NCBI GenBank assembly: GCA_045590535.1
Contig: JAZNRE010000013.1
Span: 1 to 29,946, forward strand
Source: UMGS755 sp045590535
GTDB taxonomy: Bacteria > Bacillota > Clostridia > UBA1381 > UBA9506
Direction of reading: 5' to 3'
Length of the DNA stretch: 29,946 bases
Position numbers and translations under genes: made by a program. This document shows, one piece after another, positions 22,341-29,709 of the stretch (positions within the stretch are counted from its first letter, which is position 1; every line of letters begins with the position of its first letter). Below the pieces are notes generated by a model. That model was given only the letters and a program-made list of their open reading frames with translations, did no database searches and was not told where the DNA came from.

Positions 22341-24130
22341 TTCAACCTTTCTAAAAATCTGTTTACTACCTTATAAATCTTGCTTGATTGCTTTTTTTCT
22401 GCCTTTTTTGCTAACTTGTATTGTATCTTCTCTAACTGCTCTTTTGTAAAATCTAATTTTTGTGTTGTTCTGTTAATCTTAACATATATGTCAATATGTG
22501 TCGGCGAATAATAAACAACCCTATCAATATACTTTACAAAAAATTCTCTGCGAAGGTCAAAACTCATTTTATCAAAATCGGCATTTTTCCAAGCGGTAAT
22601 AAAACCATCTATGTCTGCTTGTGTTCTTTCTTCAGTTTCCGACTTTAACCTTAACTTTGTCAAATCTTTTTCTAACTTTGCTTTTTTGCTTGTTTCTCTG
22701 TTGATTTCTTCAATTAAGGTTTCCTTAACTATATCTAATGTTGAAGAAAGTTTTATGGTTTCAACAAGATTTAAAATTGCAGTTTCGCATTTTTCAATCT
22801 CTTTTCTTATTGCTTGTTGTTCTTCTTCATATTTTGCAACAATTTCATTGAGTTTCCCATTTTCTTTTTGAACAATGTCATCAATCATCATAAGAATAAA
22901 ACTGTCCGATAACGCCGCCATAACGTAGTTGTCAACGACTGAACAGTGAACACTTTCCATATCACAATCTGTCAAGTAATTTCTTCTATTGCACCTATAA
23001 TAATAGTATGTTCTTTTTATATCTCTATGATTTACCGACCCATTCATTCTCCGACCACATTTGCCACAATACAAAAGGTCTTTTAATAAATAATTGGTCT
23101 TTTCCCGAACTGCCTCACATTTTTGATTTTCTAACCTTAATTTTTGTGCTTGAACAAATAAATCCCAATCTATAATTGGTTCTATGTCATAACCCAAAAT
23201 CTCAAAGTCAGAATTCCAAAAATTTTCAGTATCTAATCTGTTTATTTTTAGATTATTGGAAAACACCCAATCTGTCGGGTCATTATTGATATGACTTGTT
23301 TTGTTTCCATTGGCACTTTTGCTTTTCTTTCGCCTATTGGTTACATTTATTCCCGCATAACAAGGATTGTCTAAAATTCTTCTAATTTTGCTCGAATTCC
23401 AAGCAACAGGAATATTCAACTCATTCATCCGCTTATCCGACCTATAAATTGAAACGTCTTGGTCGGGTCGGTTCGGGTCAATTTCTGCCCTATTGAATTT
23501 TTTAGCTATTGTTGAAAGTGGAATTTTATCAACAACAAACATTTGAAAAACCTTTTTTACATTTTCGCTTGTTTCAGGGTCGGGAATAATAGTCCTATTT
23601 TGCCTGATATAACCATAAGGCGGAATTCCACCATTTGTCCATCTGTTCCCCGACTTTGCTCGGTTCACATTACTGTCCGAAATAACGGAAATCAGTCTGT
23701 CGCGTTCCAACTGCGCTATTGCACCAAACACATTTAAAAGAAATGTCCCCATTGCATTTGAGGTGTCAATAAAACTTTCTTGAACACTCCTAAAACCACA
23801 ATTCAAGTCATTTTTCAAAATATGAGTATAAGTGTTTATATCTTTTATAGACCTTGAAAATCTGCTTAAATTGTAGCAAATAACAATATCTATATCGCCA
23901 TAGGTTTTCAGGCGGATATCTTCAAACATTCTGTTAAAATTAACTCTATGTTGAGTTTCCGAACCCGATAAGTCCTCGTCCGAATAAACCTTTACTAACT
24001 CATACTTGTTGAAATCACAAAACCTCTTTATTTCTTGAATTTGTGATTGTGTCGACATTTTGTTTTCTGCCATTCTTGACACTCGGGTATATGCTACTAC
24101 TCTTTGTGTCTTTTCTTCTGTTCTTGCCAT
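22283..24130 (-). CDS. Large serine recombinase (site-specific integrase)
   Basis: A 615-residue serine integrase. Its N-terminal resolvase domain (about 10-155) has the catalytic Ser18 in AYTRVSR, followed by the conserved SDEDLSGSE and NLSRFSRS segments. A recombinase domain (about 175-310, GIPPYGYI) follows. A zinc ribbon with L-L-Y-C-G-K-C-G-R-R-M-N-G lies around 350-400, then a long coiled coil (about 425-500) and a C-terminal tail. The start ATG 24128-24130 has AGGAGG 7 bp upstream. The last residues (WHFVDEPL) are read from the junction and comM DNA, so its stop codon is supplied by the target gene in the integrated state. It is the likely enzyme for integration and excision at comM. 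Confidence 0.96.
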   Translation of the reverse strand: MARTEEKTQRVVAYTRVSRMAENKMSTQSQIQEIKRFCDFNKYELVKVYSDEDLSGSETQHRVNFNRMFEDIRLKTYGDIDIVICYNLSRFSRSIKDINTYTHILKNDLNCGFRSVQESFIDTSNAMGTFLLNVFGAIAQLERDRLISVISDSNVNRAKSGNRWTNGGIPPYGYIRQNRTIIPDPETSENVKKVFQMFVVDKIPLSTIAKKFNRAEIDPNRPDQDVSIYRSDKRMNELNIPVAWNSSKIRRILDNPCYAGINVTNRRKKSKSANGNKTSHINNDPTDWVFSNNLKINRLDTENFWNSDFEILGYDIEPIIDWDLFVQAQKLRLENQKCEAVREKTNYLLKDLLYCGKCGRRMNGSVNHRDIKRTYYYYRCNRRNYLTDCDMESVHCSVVDNYVMAALSDSFILMMIDDIVQKENGKLNEIVAKYEEEQQAIRKEIEKCETAILNLVETIKLSSTLDIVKETLIEEINRETSKKAKLEKDLTKLRLKSETEERTQADIDGFITAWKNADFDKMSFDLRREFFVKYIDRVVYYSPTHIDIYVKINRTTQKLDFTKEQLEKIQYKLAKKAEKKQSSKIYKVVNRFLERLKNADISRFEWMWHFVDEPL

Positions 24131-24231
24131 AATAATTCCTCCTTTTTGATATACTAACCCACAATACCAAAATCAAAGGAAATACAATCGATTAGAATGT
24201 TTTTTGTCTTTTGATATAGTTATACATCTAC

Positions 24232-24260
24232 ATTATACCAAAACATTAAAATTTTTTCAA
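24232..24260 (-). promoter_or_regulatory. Promoter of the serine recombinase
   Basis: On the minus strand, -35 TTGAAA (24255-24260), 17-bp spacer, -10 TATAAT (24232-24237). A CATATATGATA motif (24263-24273) abuts the -35. Confidence 0.75.
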
Positions 24261-24311
24261 TACATATATGATAGTTTTAACAATTTCTTTACCCTATTTG
24301 TCGGGGTTGTA

Positions 24312-24340
24312 TTTACAAACGCGGGAATATGTGATATAAT
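24312..24340 (+). promoter_or_regulatory. Promoter of the methyltransferase-nuclease operon
   Basis: -35 TTTACA (24312-24317), 17-bp spacer, consensus -10 TATAAT (24335-24340). It is divergent from the recombinase promoter, with about 50 bp between the -35 boxes. Confidence 0.75.
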
Positions 24341-24376
24341 GTCATTAACTATATTTATATGTAGGAGTTAAGGAAC

Positions 24377-25405
24377 ATGTCAGGAAACAAAGATTTACAT
24401 AAAGCAAACAAATCAAAAAAGGATGAATTTTACACTCAACTTGAAGATATAGAAAACGAGTTAAAACATTACCGAAAAGAATTTAAAGACAAGGTTATTT
24501 TCTGCAACTGCGACGACCCATACGAGAGCAATTTTTTCAAATACTTTGCTATGAATTTTAATGCTTTCGGGCTAAAAAAATTGATTGCTACTTGTTATGT
24601 TAATTCTCCCATTGTCGGCGAACAAATTTCTTTGTTTGATGTTGTAGATATAAAACCTATTGAAGATAATAAAAAACCTTATAAAATAGAAATTACAGAG
24701 GTTGCCGACTTAAATCAAGACGGAGCAATAGACCTCTCCGACGTTGAGTATTTGATAAAAAACAAAAAAAATACATTGACATTATTGCAAGGCGATGGAG
24801 ATTTTAGAAGTGAAGAATGTATAGAACTTTTGAAAGAAGCCGACATAGTTATAACAAACCCACCATTTTCTTTGTTTAGGGAATATGTTTCTCAACTGAT
24901 AGAATATAACAAAAAATTTGTTATTATTGGTAATGTTAATGCTATTACATATAAAGAGATATTTCCTTTAATACAAAATAATAAAATGTGGATGGGGCGG
25001 AGTATTCATAGCGGAGATAGAGAGTTTAAAGTTCCTCAAGATTACCCACTCAACGCGGCGGGGTGTCGGGTTGATAATGAGGGCAATAAATATATTAGGG
25101 TAAAAGGTGTTAGATGGTATACAAATATTGACTATGAAGAAAGACACCAAGACATAGTATTGTTCAAAACATACAACCCCGAAGAATACCCCAAATATGA
25201 TAATTATGATGCTATCAATGTTGATAAAACTGCCGAAATACCTTGTGATTACGAGGGTGTTATGGGTGTTCCGATAACATTCCTTGACAAATATAATCCT
25301 TCTCAATTTGAAATAATCAAATTTAGAAAAGGAAATGATGATAAAGACCTTTGCATAAATGGAAAATGTCCTTATTTTAGAATACTGATAAGAAAAAAGG
25401 TGTAA
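24377..25405 (+). CDS. EcoRI-family adenine-specific DNA methyltransferase
   Basis: A 342-residue N6-adenine methyltransferase of the M.EcoRI family. The N-terminus (HKANKSKKDEFYTQLEDIENEL) and the FCNCDDPYESNFFKYF segment at about 42-57 are typical. The catalytic motif is N161-P-P-F in IVITNPPFSLFREYV, and WMGRSIHSGDREF plus KGVRWYTNIDY lie further on. Between residues 111 and 126 a calcium-loop-like D-L-N-Q-D-G-A-I-D-L-S-D-V-E-Y-L occurs (see findings). It presumably protects host DNA from the nuclease encoded by the next gene, whose start is 3 bp downstream. The ATG is preceded by AGGAG at 9 bp. The target site cannot be read from sequence; GAATTC is only a family-based guess. Confidence 0.92.
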   Translation: MSGNKDLHKANKSKKDEFYTQLEDIENELKHYRKEFKDKVIFCNCDDPYESNFFKYFAMNFNAFGLKKLIATCYVNSPIVGEQISLFDVVDIKPIEDNKKPYKIEITEVADLNQDGAIDLSDVEYLIKNKKNTLTLLQGDGDFRSEECIELLKEADIVITNPPFSLFREYVSQLIEYNKKFVIIGNVNAITYKEIFPLIQNNKMWMGRSIHSGDREFKVPQDYPLNAAGCRVDNEGNKYIRVKGVRWYTNIDYEERHQDIVLFKTYNPEEYPKYDNYDAINVDKTAEIPCDYEGVMGVPITFLDKYNPSQFEIIKFRKGNDDKDLCINGKCPYFRILIRKKV

Positions 25406-25408
25406 GTT

Positions 25409-26518
25409 ATGGAAATCAGATTAGAAGAAAAGACAGTAAGAGAAGTATATAATGGTTATCAAGATAGCGCCGAAAACGGAGTTGTCGCCTTTGGTGGAAA
25501 ACTCAATGTCCGACCAGCTTTCCAGAGAGAATTTGTCTATAATGGAAAACAGAGAGATGCAGTAATAGACACAATCAAGAAAAATTTTCCTTTAAATGTT
25601 ATGTATTGGGTAGAAGATGACAAGGGAAATTATGAACTATTAGATGGGCAACAAAGAACTATCAGTATTTGTCAGTATGTCGGGGGAGAATATTCCATAG
25701 ACCATCGGGCATTTATCAATTTGACAGAGGCAGAGAAAGAGCAAATTTTAAATTATAAGTTAATGATTTATATTTGTAAAGGCACAGACAAAGAAAAATT
25801 AGATTGGTTTAAAATAATCAATATAGCAGGCGAAAAATTGTTTGAACAAGAACTCCGAAATGCTATCTATACAGGCGAATGGTTGAGCAATGCGAAACAG
25901 TATTTTAGTAAAAATGGTTGTCCCGCTTATCAGGTAGCGGGGAAATATATGAGGGGAACTGCTATCCGACAAGATTATTTAGAAACTGTCTTAAAATGGA
26001 TTTCTGCAAAAGACAACGAAGAAATAGAAGATTATATGTCAAAGCACCAAAAAGACACAAATGCTACTGAATTATGGTTATATTTCAATAGTGTTATGAA
26101 TTGGGTAAAAGCTATTTTTCCAAATTACAGAAAAGAGATGCAAGGTCTTGAATGGGGTATTTTATATAATAAATATGGGAATGACAAACTCGACCCGAAA
26201 CAACTTGAAGAAAGAATTTCCGAACTTATGCAAGATGACGACATAACAAAAAGGTCGGGTATCTATGAATATTTGTTAAGCGGAAATGAAAAGCACCTGA
26301 ACATAAGAGCATTTACCGACACAATGAAAAGAAAGGTTTATGAGAAACAAAAAGGCATCTGCCCTTATTGTGTTAAGGAAAAAAGAGCAAAGACAAAATA
26401 TGAGATTGAAGAAATGGACGCCGACCATATCAAGCCTTGGTCGGAGGGTGGCAAAACAGAGATACAGAATTGTCAAATGCTTTGTAAGGAACACAACAGA
26501 AGAAAATCAAATAATTAA
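25409..26518 (+). CDS. DUF262-HNH single-chain nuclease, candidate restriction enzyme
   Basis: A 369-residue protein. The N-terminal DUF262 (ParB/GmrS-like) domain has R35-P-A-F-Q-R40 and D79-G-Q-Q-R83 (LLDGQQRTIS), residues that in GmrSD/SspE-type proteins support NTP hydrolysis and modification sensing. A helical middle region follows. The C-terminal HNH nuclease has C318-P-Y-C321, D339-H340 (DADHIKPWSEGG), N354 and C359-K-E-H362. It is much shorter than two-domain GmrSD (DUF262 plus DUF1524) proteins. Its ATG follows the methyltransferase stop by 3 bp, and its AAGGTG site lies inside that gene's end, so the two are translationally coupled. Cleavage of unmodified DNA is the simplest inference; a type IV-like role is the alternative. 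Confidence 0.88.
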   Translation: MEIRLEEKTVREVYNGYQDSAENGVVAFGGKLNVRPAFQREFVYNGKQRDAVIDTIKKNFPLNVMYWVEDDKGNYELLDGQQRTISICQYVGGEYSIDHRAFINLTEAEKEQILNYKLMIYICKGTDKEKLDWFKIINIAGEKLFEQELRNAIYTGEWLSNAKQYFSKNGCPAYQVAGKYMRGTAIRQDYLETVLKWISAKDNEEIEDYMSKHQKDTNATELWLYFNSVMNWVKAIFPNYRKEMQGLEWGILYNKYGNDKLDPKQLEERISELMQDDDITKRSGIYEYLLSGNEKHLNIRAFTDTMKRKVYEKQKGICPYCVKEKRAKTKYEIEEMDADHIKPWSEGGKTEIQNCQMLCKEHNRRKSNN

Positions 26519-26524
26519 AAAATT

Positions 26525-26550
26525 AAGCGGGAGCAGATGCCCCCGCTTTT
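26525..26550. terminator. Bidirectional terminator between converging genes
   Basis: AAGCGGG (26525-26531) and CCCGCTT (26542-26548) with a T-run on the plus side and an A/T-rich flank on the other, placed between the nuclease stop and the end of the opposite gene. Confidence 0.75.
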
Positions 26551-27137
26551 CATTTTCTTCTCAAATGGTTTTCTATTACATATTCTTTTATTTGCTTGTC
26601 AGTAATATAATCTTTTCTATCTCTATTTTCTTGCTTTAAAATCATAATTCTATCTACAATGTCGCTTGGTTTTAGTTCTTCTTCTGAAAAACCCCTTTCC
26701 AAATAATACATATATTTTATGTTGTAAAATCTTGCATAATATGAGGGGTTTATAATGACATATTTATTACTTGCCCTTTCATAAAAAGCAATCAAATTAT
26801 TTTCCTTTAATGCCGACAAATTTCTATACGTATGAATTTGACTGTAATTCATATTTTCTGCTATCTTCTTTATTGGAATTGTTATAAGGTTTAAATCTGG
26901 CTCAATGTATCGGGAATTTATATTTACTAACAAAATAAAAAAATGTATATAGGGAGATGGAATTCCACTTTCAAAAATCAACTCACTTAATTTAATATCA
27001 AAAATCTTTGTAAATCTTCGCTTGTCGCGTCTCTTTGTATCAGTAATCAAAAGAGTATTAAAACCTTTGTCCTCAATACTTTTAATTTCCTCAGTCAATT
27101 CAATTTTTGATTGAATTTTACTTTTTTTGTTGCCCAC
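26550..27137 (-). CDS. Winged-helix protein, possibly RepL-like replication initiator or regulator
   Basis: A 195-residue basic protein. The middle part (about 85-150: LNLITIPIKKIAENMNYSQIHTYRNLSALKENNLIAFYERASNKYVIINPSYY) has the layout of a winged helix-turn-helix: helix, helix, recognition helix, then a beta wing. This resembles plasmid RepL-type and related initiators, where the wing ends in a 'viNP' segment. The N-terminus is Lys-rich. It starts at GTG 27137 with GGAGGG upstream. A perfect 20-bp palindrome lies 38 bp upstream of the start. Replication function is an inference; a transcription regulator is equally possible. Confidence 0.5.
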   Translation of the reverse strand: MGNKKSKIQSKIELTEEIKSIEDKGFNTLLITDTKRRDKRRFTKIFDIKLSELIFESGIPSPYIHFFILLVNINSRYIEPDLNLITIPIKKIAENMNYSQIHTYRNLSALKENNLIAFYERASNKYVIINPSYYARFYNIKYMYYLERGFSEEELKPSDIVDRIMILKQENRDRKDYITDKQIKEYVIENHLRRK

Positions 27138-27174
27138 AACCGACCCTCCTTATTTTATCAATAATTATTAAACC

Positions 27175-27194
27175 TTTTATCATATATGATAAAA
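27175..27194. promoter_or_regulatory. Perfect 20-bp palindrome, putative operator
   Basis: TTTTATCATATATGATAAAA lies upstream of the winged-helix gene at 26550-27137. A near copy overlaps the promoter of the next gene (27753-27772). Confidence 0.6.
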
Positions 27195-27205
27195 CATATA
27201 TTACC

Positions 27206-27242
27206 TAAAATGCCTTTGTTTATGCCATTTAAGAGCATTTTA
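27206..27242. repeat. Inverted repeat
   Basis: TAAAATGC (27206-27213) and GCATTTTA (27235-27242) are perfect 8-bp arms between the two small element genes. They may be a weak terminator for the gene ending at 27270, or part of the control region. Confidence 0.35.
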
Positions 27243-27269
27243 TAAAAATTCTATAATCTTACTCTTGTA

Positions 27270-27698
27270 TTAAAAAAGGTCATCTACATTTATAAAAATT
27301 TCATTAAAAACAAAACAAATCTCATTTAAAGATTTACATTCCGAGAGCACATAGTCAATATTAAATATTCTAAAATAATTACTGAAGAAAGCATATAGTT
27401 CGGCAGAACAATTTTTGACTTTTAAAAATTTCTCTTGAAAGAAAACCTCACCTCCTAAAAAATAATCTGCGTAATCGGTCAATTCTTCTATTAGTTTGCT
27501 TTGATTTACTGATAAAAAACCTTTGTAGTTATCAACTATATTTTTCTCTATCAATTTTGATATAACATAAGATATGCTTTGAGGAGAGCATCCGATAGCC
27601 CTTGACATTTCTTCTTGGTTATAACAAAATTTTTTGTTGTTTAACAAAGAGAGAACAAGTATCTCACTACTATTAAGAAAAAAATTGGTTTTACTCAT
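27270..27698 (-). CDS. Small winged helix-turn-helix regulator
   Basis: A 142-residue protein. Residues 10-65 (SEILVLSLLNNKKFCYNQEEMSRAIGCSPQSISYVISKLIEKNIVDNYKGFLSVN) form a clear MarR/Lrp-like winged HTH. The C-terminal half is hydrophobic and aromatic, without a recognised domain. The ATG at 27696-27698 has GGAGGTG upstream. Its promoter contains the palindrome TTTTATC-N6-GATAAAA between -35 and -10, a position that suggests repression and possibly autoregulation. It is a good candidate for the element's master regulator, though DNA binding to that site is only inferred. Confidence 0.7.
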   Translation of the reverse strand: MSKTNFFLNSSEILVLSLLNNKKFCYNQEEMSRAIGCSPQSISYVISKLIEKNIVDNYKGFLSVNQSKLIEELTDYADYFLGGEVFFQEKFLKVKNCSAELYAFFSNYFRIFNIDYVLSECKSLNEICFVFNEIFINVDDLF

Positions 27699-27751
27699 AA
27701 AACACCTCCGAAAAAAATAATATTTAGATTAAAAATAATCTATTTATACTT

Positions 27752-27780
27752 GTTTTATCGCAAATGATAAAAGTAGTCAA
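27752..27780 (-). promoter_or_regulatory. Promoter with internal operator-like palindrome
   Basis: On the minus strand, -35 TTGACT (27775-27780), 17-bp spacer, -10 TAAAAC (27752-27757). TTTTATCATTTGCGATAAAA (27753-27772) fills the spacer and matches 17 of 20 positions of the palindrome at 27175. Confidence 0.65.
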
Positions 27781-27790
27781 ATTATAAGCT

Positions 27791-28792
27791 TCAGGAGTAA
27801 AGATATATTTTTTTTAAATCTCCCCTTTCCGAACCGTGCGACAAGTGTCTTTGAATTACATATGTTTCTGCTTTCTCTCTCGACCAACCTTGACTTAAAT
27901 AATATTGTAGGGCGACTTGACTATGGTATTTCCTAAACTCGTGATTTTTGCCCGACTGCTTTATTCCTAATTCCTTTGTTATCTTCCTAATCTCATTACT
28001 TAAAATCTGTCTTGTTTCTTTTTCACTTTTCGGCAAATTAAAAATTTTGTCATCAGGGTTTTTGTCTTTTATTAACTCCAAAAAGAAATCTCTATATTGT
28101 GGCAAAATTACTCTATAACTGTCTTTTCCTCCTTTTCCTATAATGTGTATTGTGGAAAAGGTATCAATGCGACCATCTTTTTTTGTTGTGGTGTAAATGT
28201 GCTTTGATAGATTTATGTCCGAGGGTTTTAAAAAACGCAATTCCGACACACGACAACCACAGAAACACATAGTTTTAATGGCATCTTGCCATTTTCCAGA
28301 ATAATTAAATATTTTTTCAATTTGCTCATTTGTATAAATTCTGCTTGAATTTGTTTGACGGGTTTCCGACACTTTGTATGTCCTCACATTTTCAGTATAA
28401 AAATTTTGAATATGAAATTTACAAGCACAAGCAAGAGAAATTTTTTCTAATGCGTTTTTGTATGCCGATATAGTTTTTTGACTGCTCCCGCTTTTACTCT
28501 CTAAAAATTTTATACACATATCAGGTGTAATGTCCTTAACATTTTTTATATTGTAATTTTCTTTTAAGAACTTAACAAAATTTTTTGATTTTTCAGTAAT
28601 ATTTTCGGCAGTACGTTTTGAAAAAATATATTGTTTGCAATCATCATTTTTTTTAAATTCTCTTTTCCCGACACATTCAAAATCAGTATTATTTTTGTTG
28701 TTGTAAATCTCTGTTCTTTTCTCTTTGTCTTGCATATTTATTACAGATAATGCAGAATGTATTTGAAAACCTAAACTTTTTGATTTCCCCAT
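27791..28792 (-). CDS. Tyrosine recombinase/integrase (phage integrase family)
   Basis: A 333-residue tyrosine recombinase. The start is ATG 28790-28792 with AAGGAGG 5 bp upstream; a longer in-frame reading to 28948 covers a palindrome and a Lys-rich stretch and is not supported. An N-terminal SAM-like core-binding domain (about 55-125) precedes the catalytic domain. Catalytic residues are R181 (CGCRVSELR), K223 (IGKGGK), H284 and R287 (HEFR), H319 (RHLSHGS) and the nucleophile Tyr330 (KKIYLYS). All catalytic positions are present. It is a second recombinase in the same element as the serine integrase; it may resolve dimers, serve a nested element or invert DNA. Confidence 0.92.
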   Translation of the reverse strand: MGKSKSLGFQIHSALSVINMQDKEKRTEIYNNKNNTDFECVGKREFKKNDDCKQYIFSKRTAENITEKSKNFVKFLKENYNIKNVKDITPDMCIKFLESKSGSSQKTISAYKNALEKISLACACKFHIQNFYTENVRTYKVSETRQTNSSRIYTNEQIEKIFNYSGKWQDAIKTMCFCGCRVSELRFLKPSDINLSKHIYTTTKKDGRIDTFSTIHIIGKGGKDSYRVILPQYRDFFLELIKDKNPDDKIFNLPKSEKETRQILSNEIRKITKELGIKQSGKNHEFRKYHSQVALQYYLSQGWSREKAETYVIQRHLSHGSERGDLKKIYLYS

Positions 28793-28908
28793 AAAAACCT
28801 CCTTTTTTCTGTCAATTTCCTTGATTTTATCAAGAAAATTGATTTTTTTCTTTTTCTCTGATTTTTTTCCATTTTTATTTATTTTATTTCTTTTTTTCCT
28901 AATCCCCC

Positions 28909-28941
28909 GAATGTGTTTAGGTTTAAAACCTAACCACATTC
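28909..28941. repeat. 33-bp near-perfect palindrome upstream of the tyrosine recombinase
   Basis: GAATGTG and CACATTC form the outer arms, with TTTAGGTTT and AAACCTAA inside; 15 of 16 pairs match around one central base. No T-run follows on either strand, so it is not a terminator. It lies about 120 bp before the tyrosine recombinase start. Confidence 0.65.
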
Positions 28942-28953
28942 GTCGCATCGGTA

Positions 28954-28992
28954 ATTTTAATATAAGCGGTAAAAAATCACTTATATTAAAAT
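28954..28992. repeat. Inverted repeat with perfect 13-bp arms
   Basis: ATTTTAATATAAG (28954-28966) and CTTATATTAAAAT (28980-28992). Confidence 0.65.
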
Positions 28993-29023
28993 AAAAAAAA
29001 CAGACAAGTTTGCGCTTGTCTGT
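28993..29023 (-). terminator. Strong intrinsic terminator on the minus strand
   Basis: ACAGACAAG (29000-29008) pairs with CTTGTCTGT (29015-29023). Read on the minus strand, the hairpin is followed by a run of eight T's. It would end transcripts arriving from the SLOG gene or from the non-coding region at 29024-29355. Confidence 0.8.
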
Positions 29024-29355
29024 AATCTATTCTGTTGCGAGAAATCGCCCTTGCCGACTTTATGTTTAGTATGCTTTAAGCATATAGAACTATAAAGTCC
29101 CAAAATATATGTTATCGCTTTTTTAAGCGGTAATAAAAATTAAGTTTCCCCTCCCCGAAAAACTGTCAAGAGCAAGAATATCTATGTGGGAAGACGAAAG
29201 GGCACAAGAGCCGATTTTACTGTAAGTATGAAAAGGGTATTTACTTGACTGTTGTGAGCATTTACATCTGTTTTAATGAAAGTTTGTTAAAGTACTAATC
29301 GACTTTTATTTTCTTTGTAATTATATATTTATTCAAAAAAGAGATAAACCCTTTT
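29024..29355. other. Gene-free, hairpin-rich stretch (possible structured RNA or origin)
   Basis: No protein-coding frame is convincing. It holds a two-part hairpin at 29056-29099 (outer GACTTTA/TAAAGTC, inner TATGCTT/AAGCATA around one T), a second hairpin at 29112-29132 (TTATCGCTT with AAGCGGTAA, one G-T pair), a GC-rich patch CCCCTCCCC near 29149-29157, and the minus-strand terminator next door. No clear sigma-A promoter is seen on the minus strand. It may be a small RNA, a long 3' UTR or a replication/transfer origin. Confidence 0.4.
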
Positions 29356-29709
29356 TTAATAATAAACAATTTTACAATTTACATTATATTTTTTGCATAG
29401 GTTGATGGTTGATTGTGTTCCCCGACTTTTACCGTCCCAAAAGGCAATAACACCGTCGGCAATTTTTACCATCTCCTCATTTCTTAACGGTCCTGCTCTC
29501 CGACCATACTTTTTCCATTCGGCAATATGTCTTTCAATGCTCAAATCAAATTCTTCAGCAAATCTTTCGCCGAGACTGTCTGCACCCGAAGCACCACCTG
29601 AAACAATGATGACATCGGGCATTTTATTTTTTAGGAAAAACAAACATTTTTCTTTTAATAGGTTATAGTCGGCAAAATCCCGACAACCACAAACAACACA
29701 TTTAAACAT
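29356..29709 (-). CDS. SLOG-family (YspA/cpYpsA-like, DUF2493) nucleotide-binding protein
   Basis: A 117-residue Rossmann-like SLOG protein. The ATG at 29707-29709 (MFKCVVCGCRDF) is chosen because AAGGAG lies 8 bp upstream; a GTG three codons earlier overlaps that site. Motifs are C-G-C-R-D-F at the N-terminus, V-S-G-G-A-S-G-A-D-S-L-G-E-R-F (the nucleotide-binding loop), and G-P-L-R-N-E-E-M plus F-W-D-G-K-S-R-G-T. Such proteins are frequent on phages and mobile elements and are thought to bind nucleotide-derived ligands. The start overlaps the preceding partial gene by 8 bp, so the two probably share an operon. Confidence 0.88.
   Translation of the reverse strand: MFKCVVCGCRDFADYNLLKEKCLFFLKNKMPDVIIVSGGASGADSLGERFAEEFDLSIERHIAEWKKYGRRAGPLRNEEMVKIADGVIAFWDGKSRGTQSTINLCKKYNVNCKIVYY

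Noticed and set aside
26550..27698. Toxin-antitoxin pair formed by the two small minus-strand element genes
   Set aside because: Both look like winged-helix DNA-binding proteins, are 132 bp apart with separate control sites, and neither shows a toxin-like fold.
28793..28948. N-terminal extension of the tyrosine recombinase by 52 residues
   Set aside because: It is Lys/Asn-rich, covers part of a large palindrome and lacks a ribosome binding site, while the internal ATG has AAGGAGG at 5 bp.
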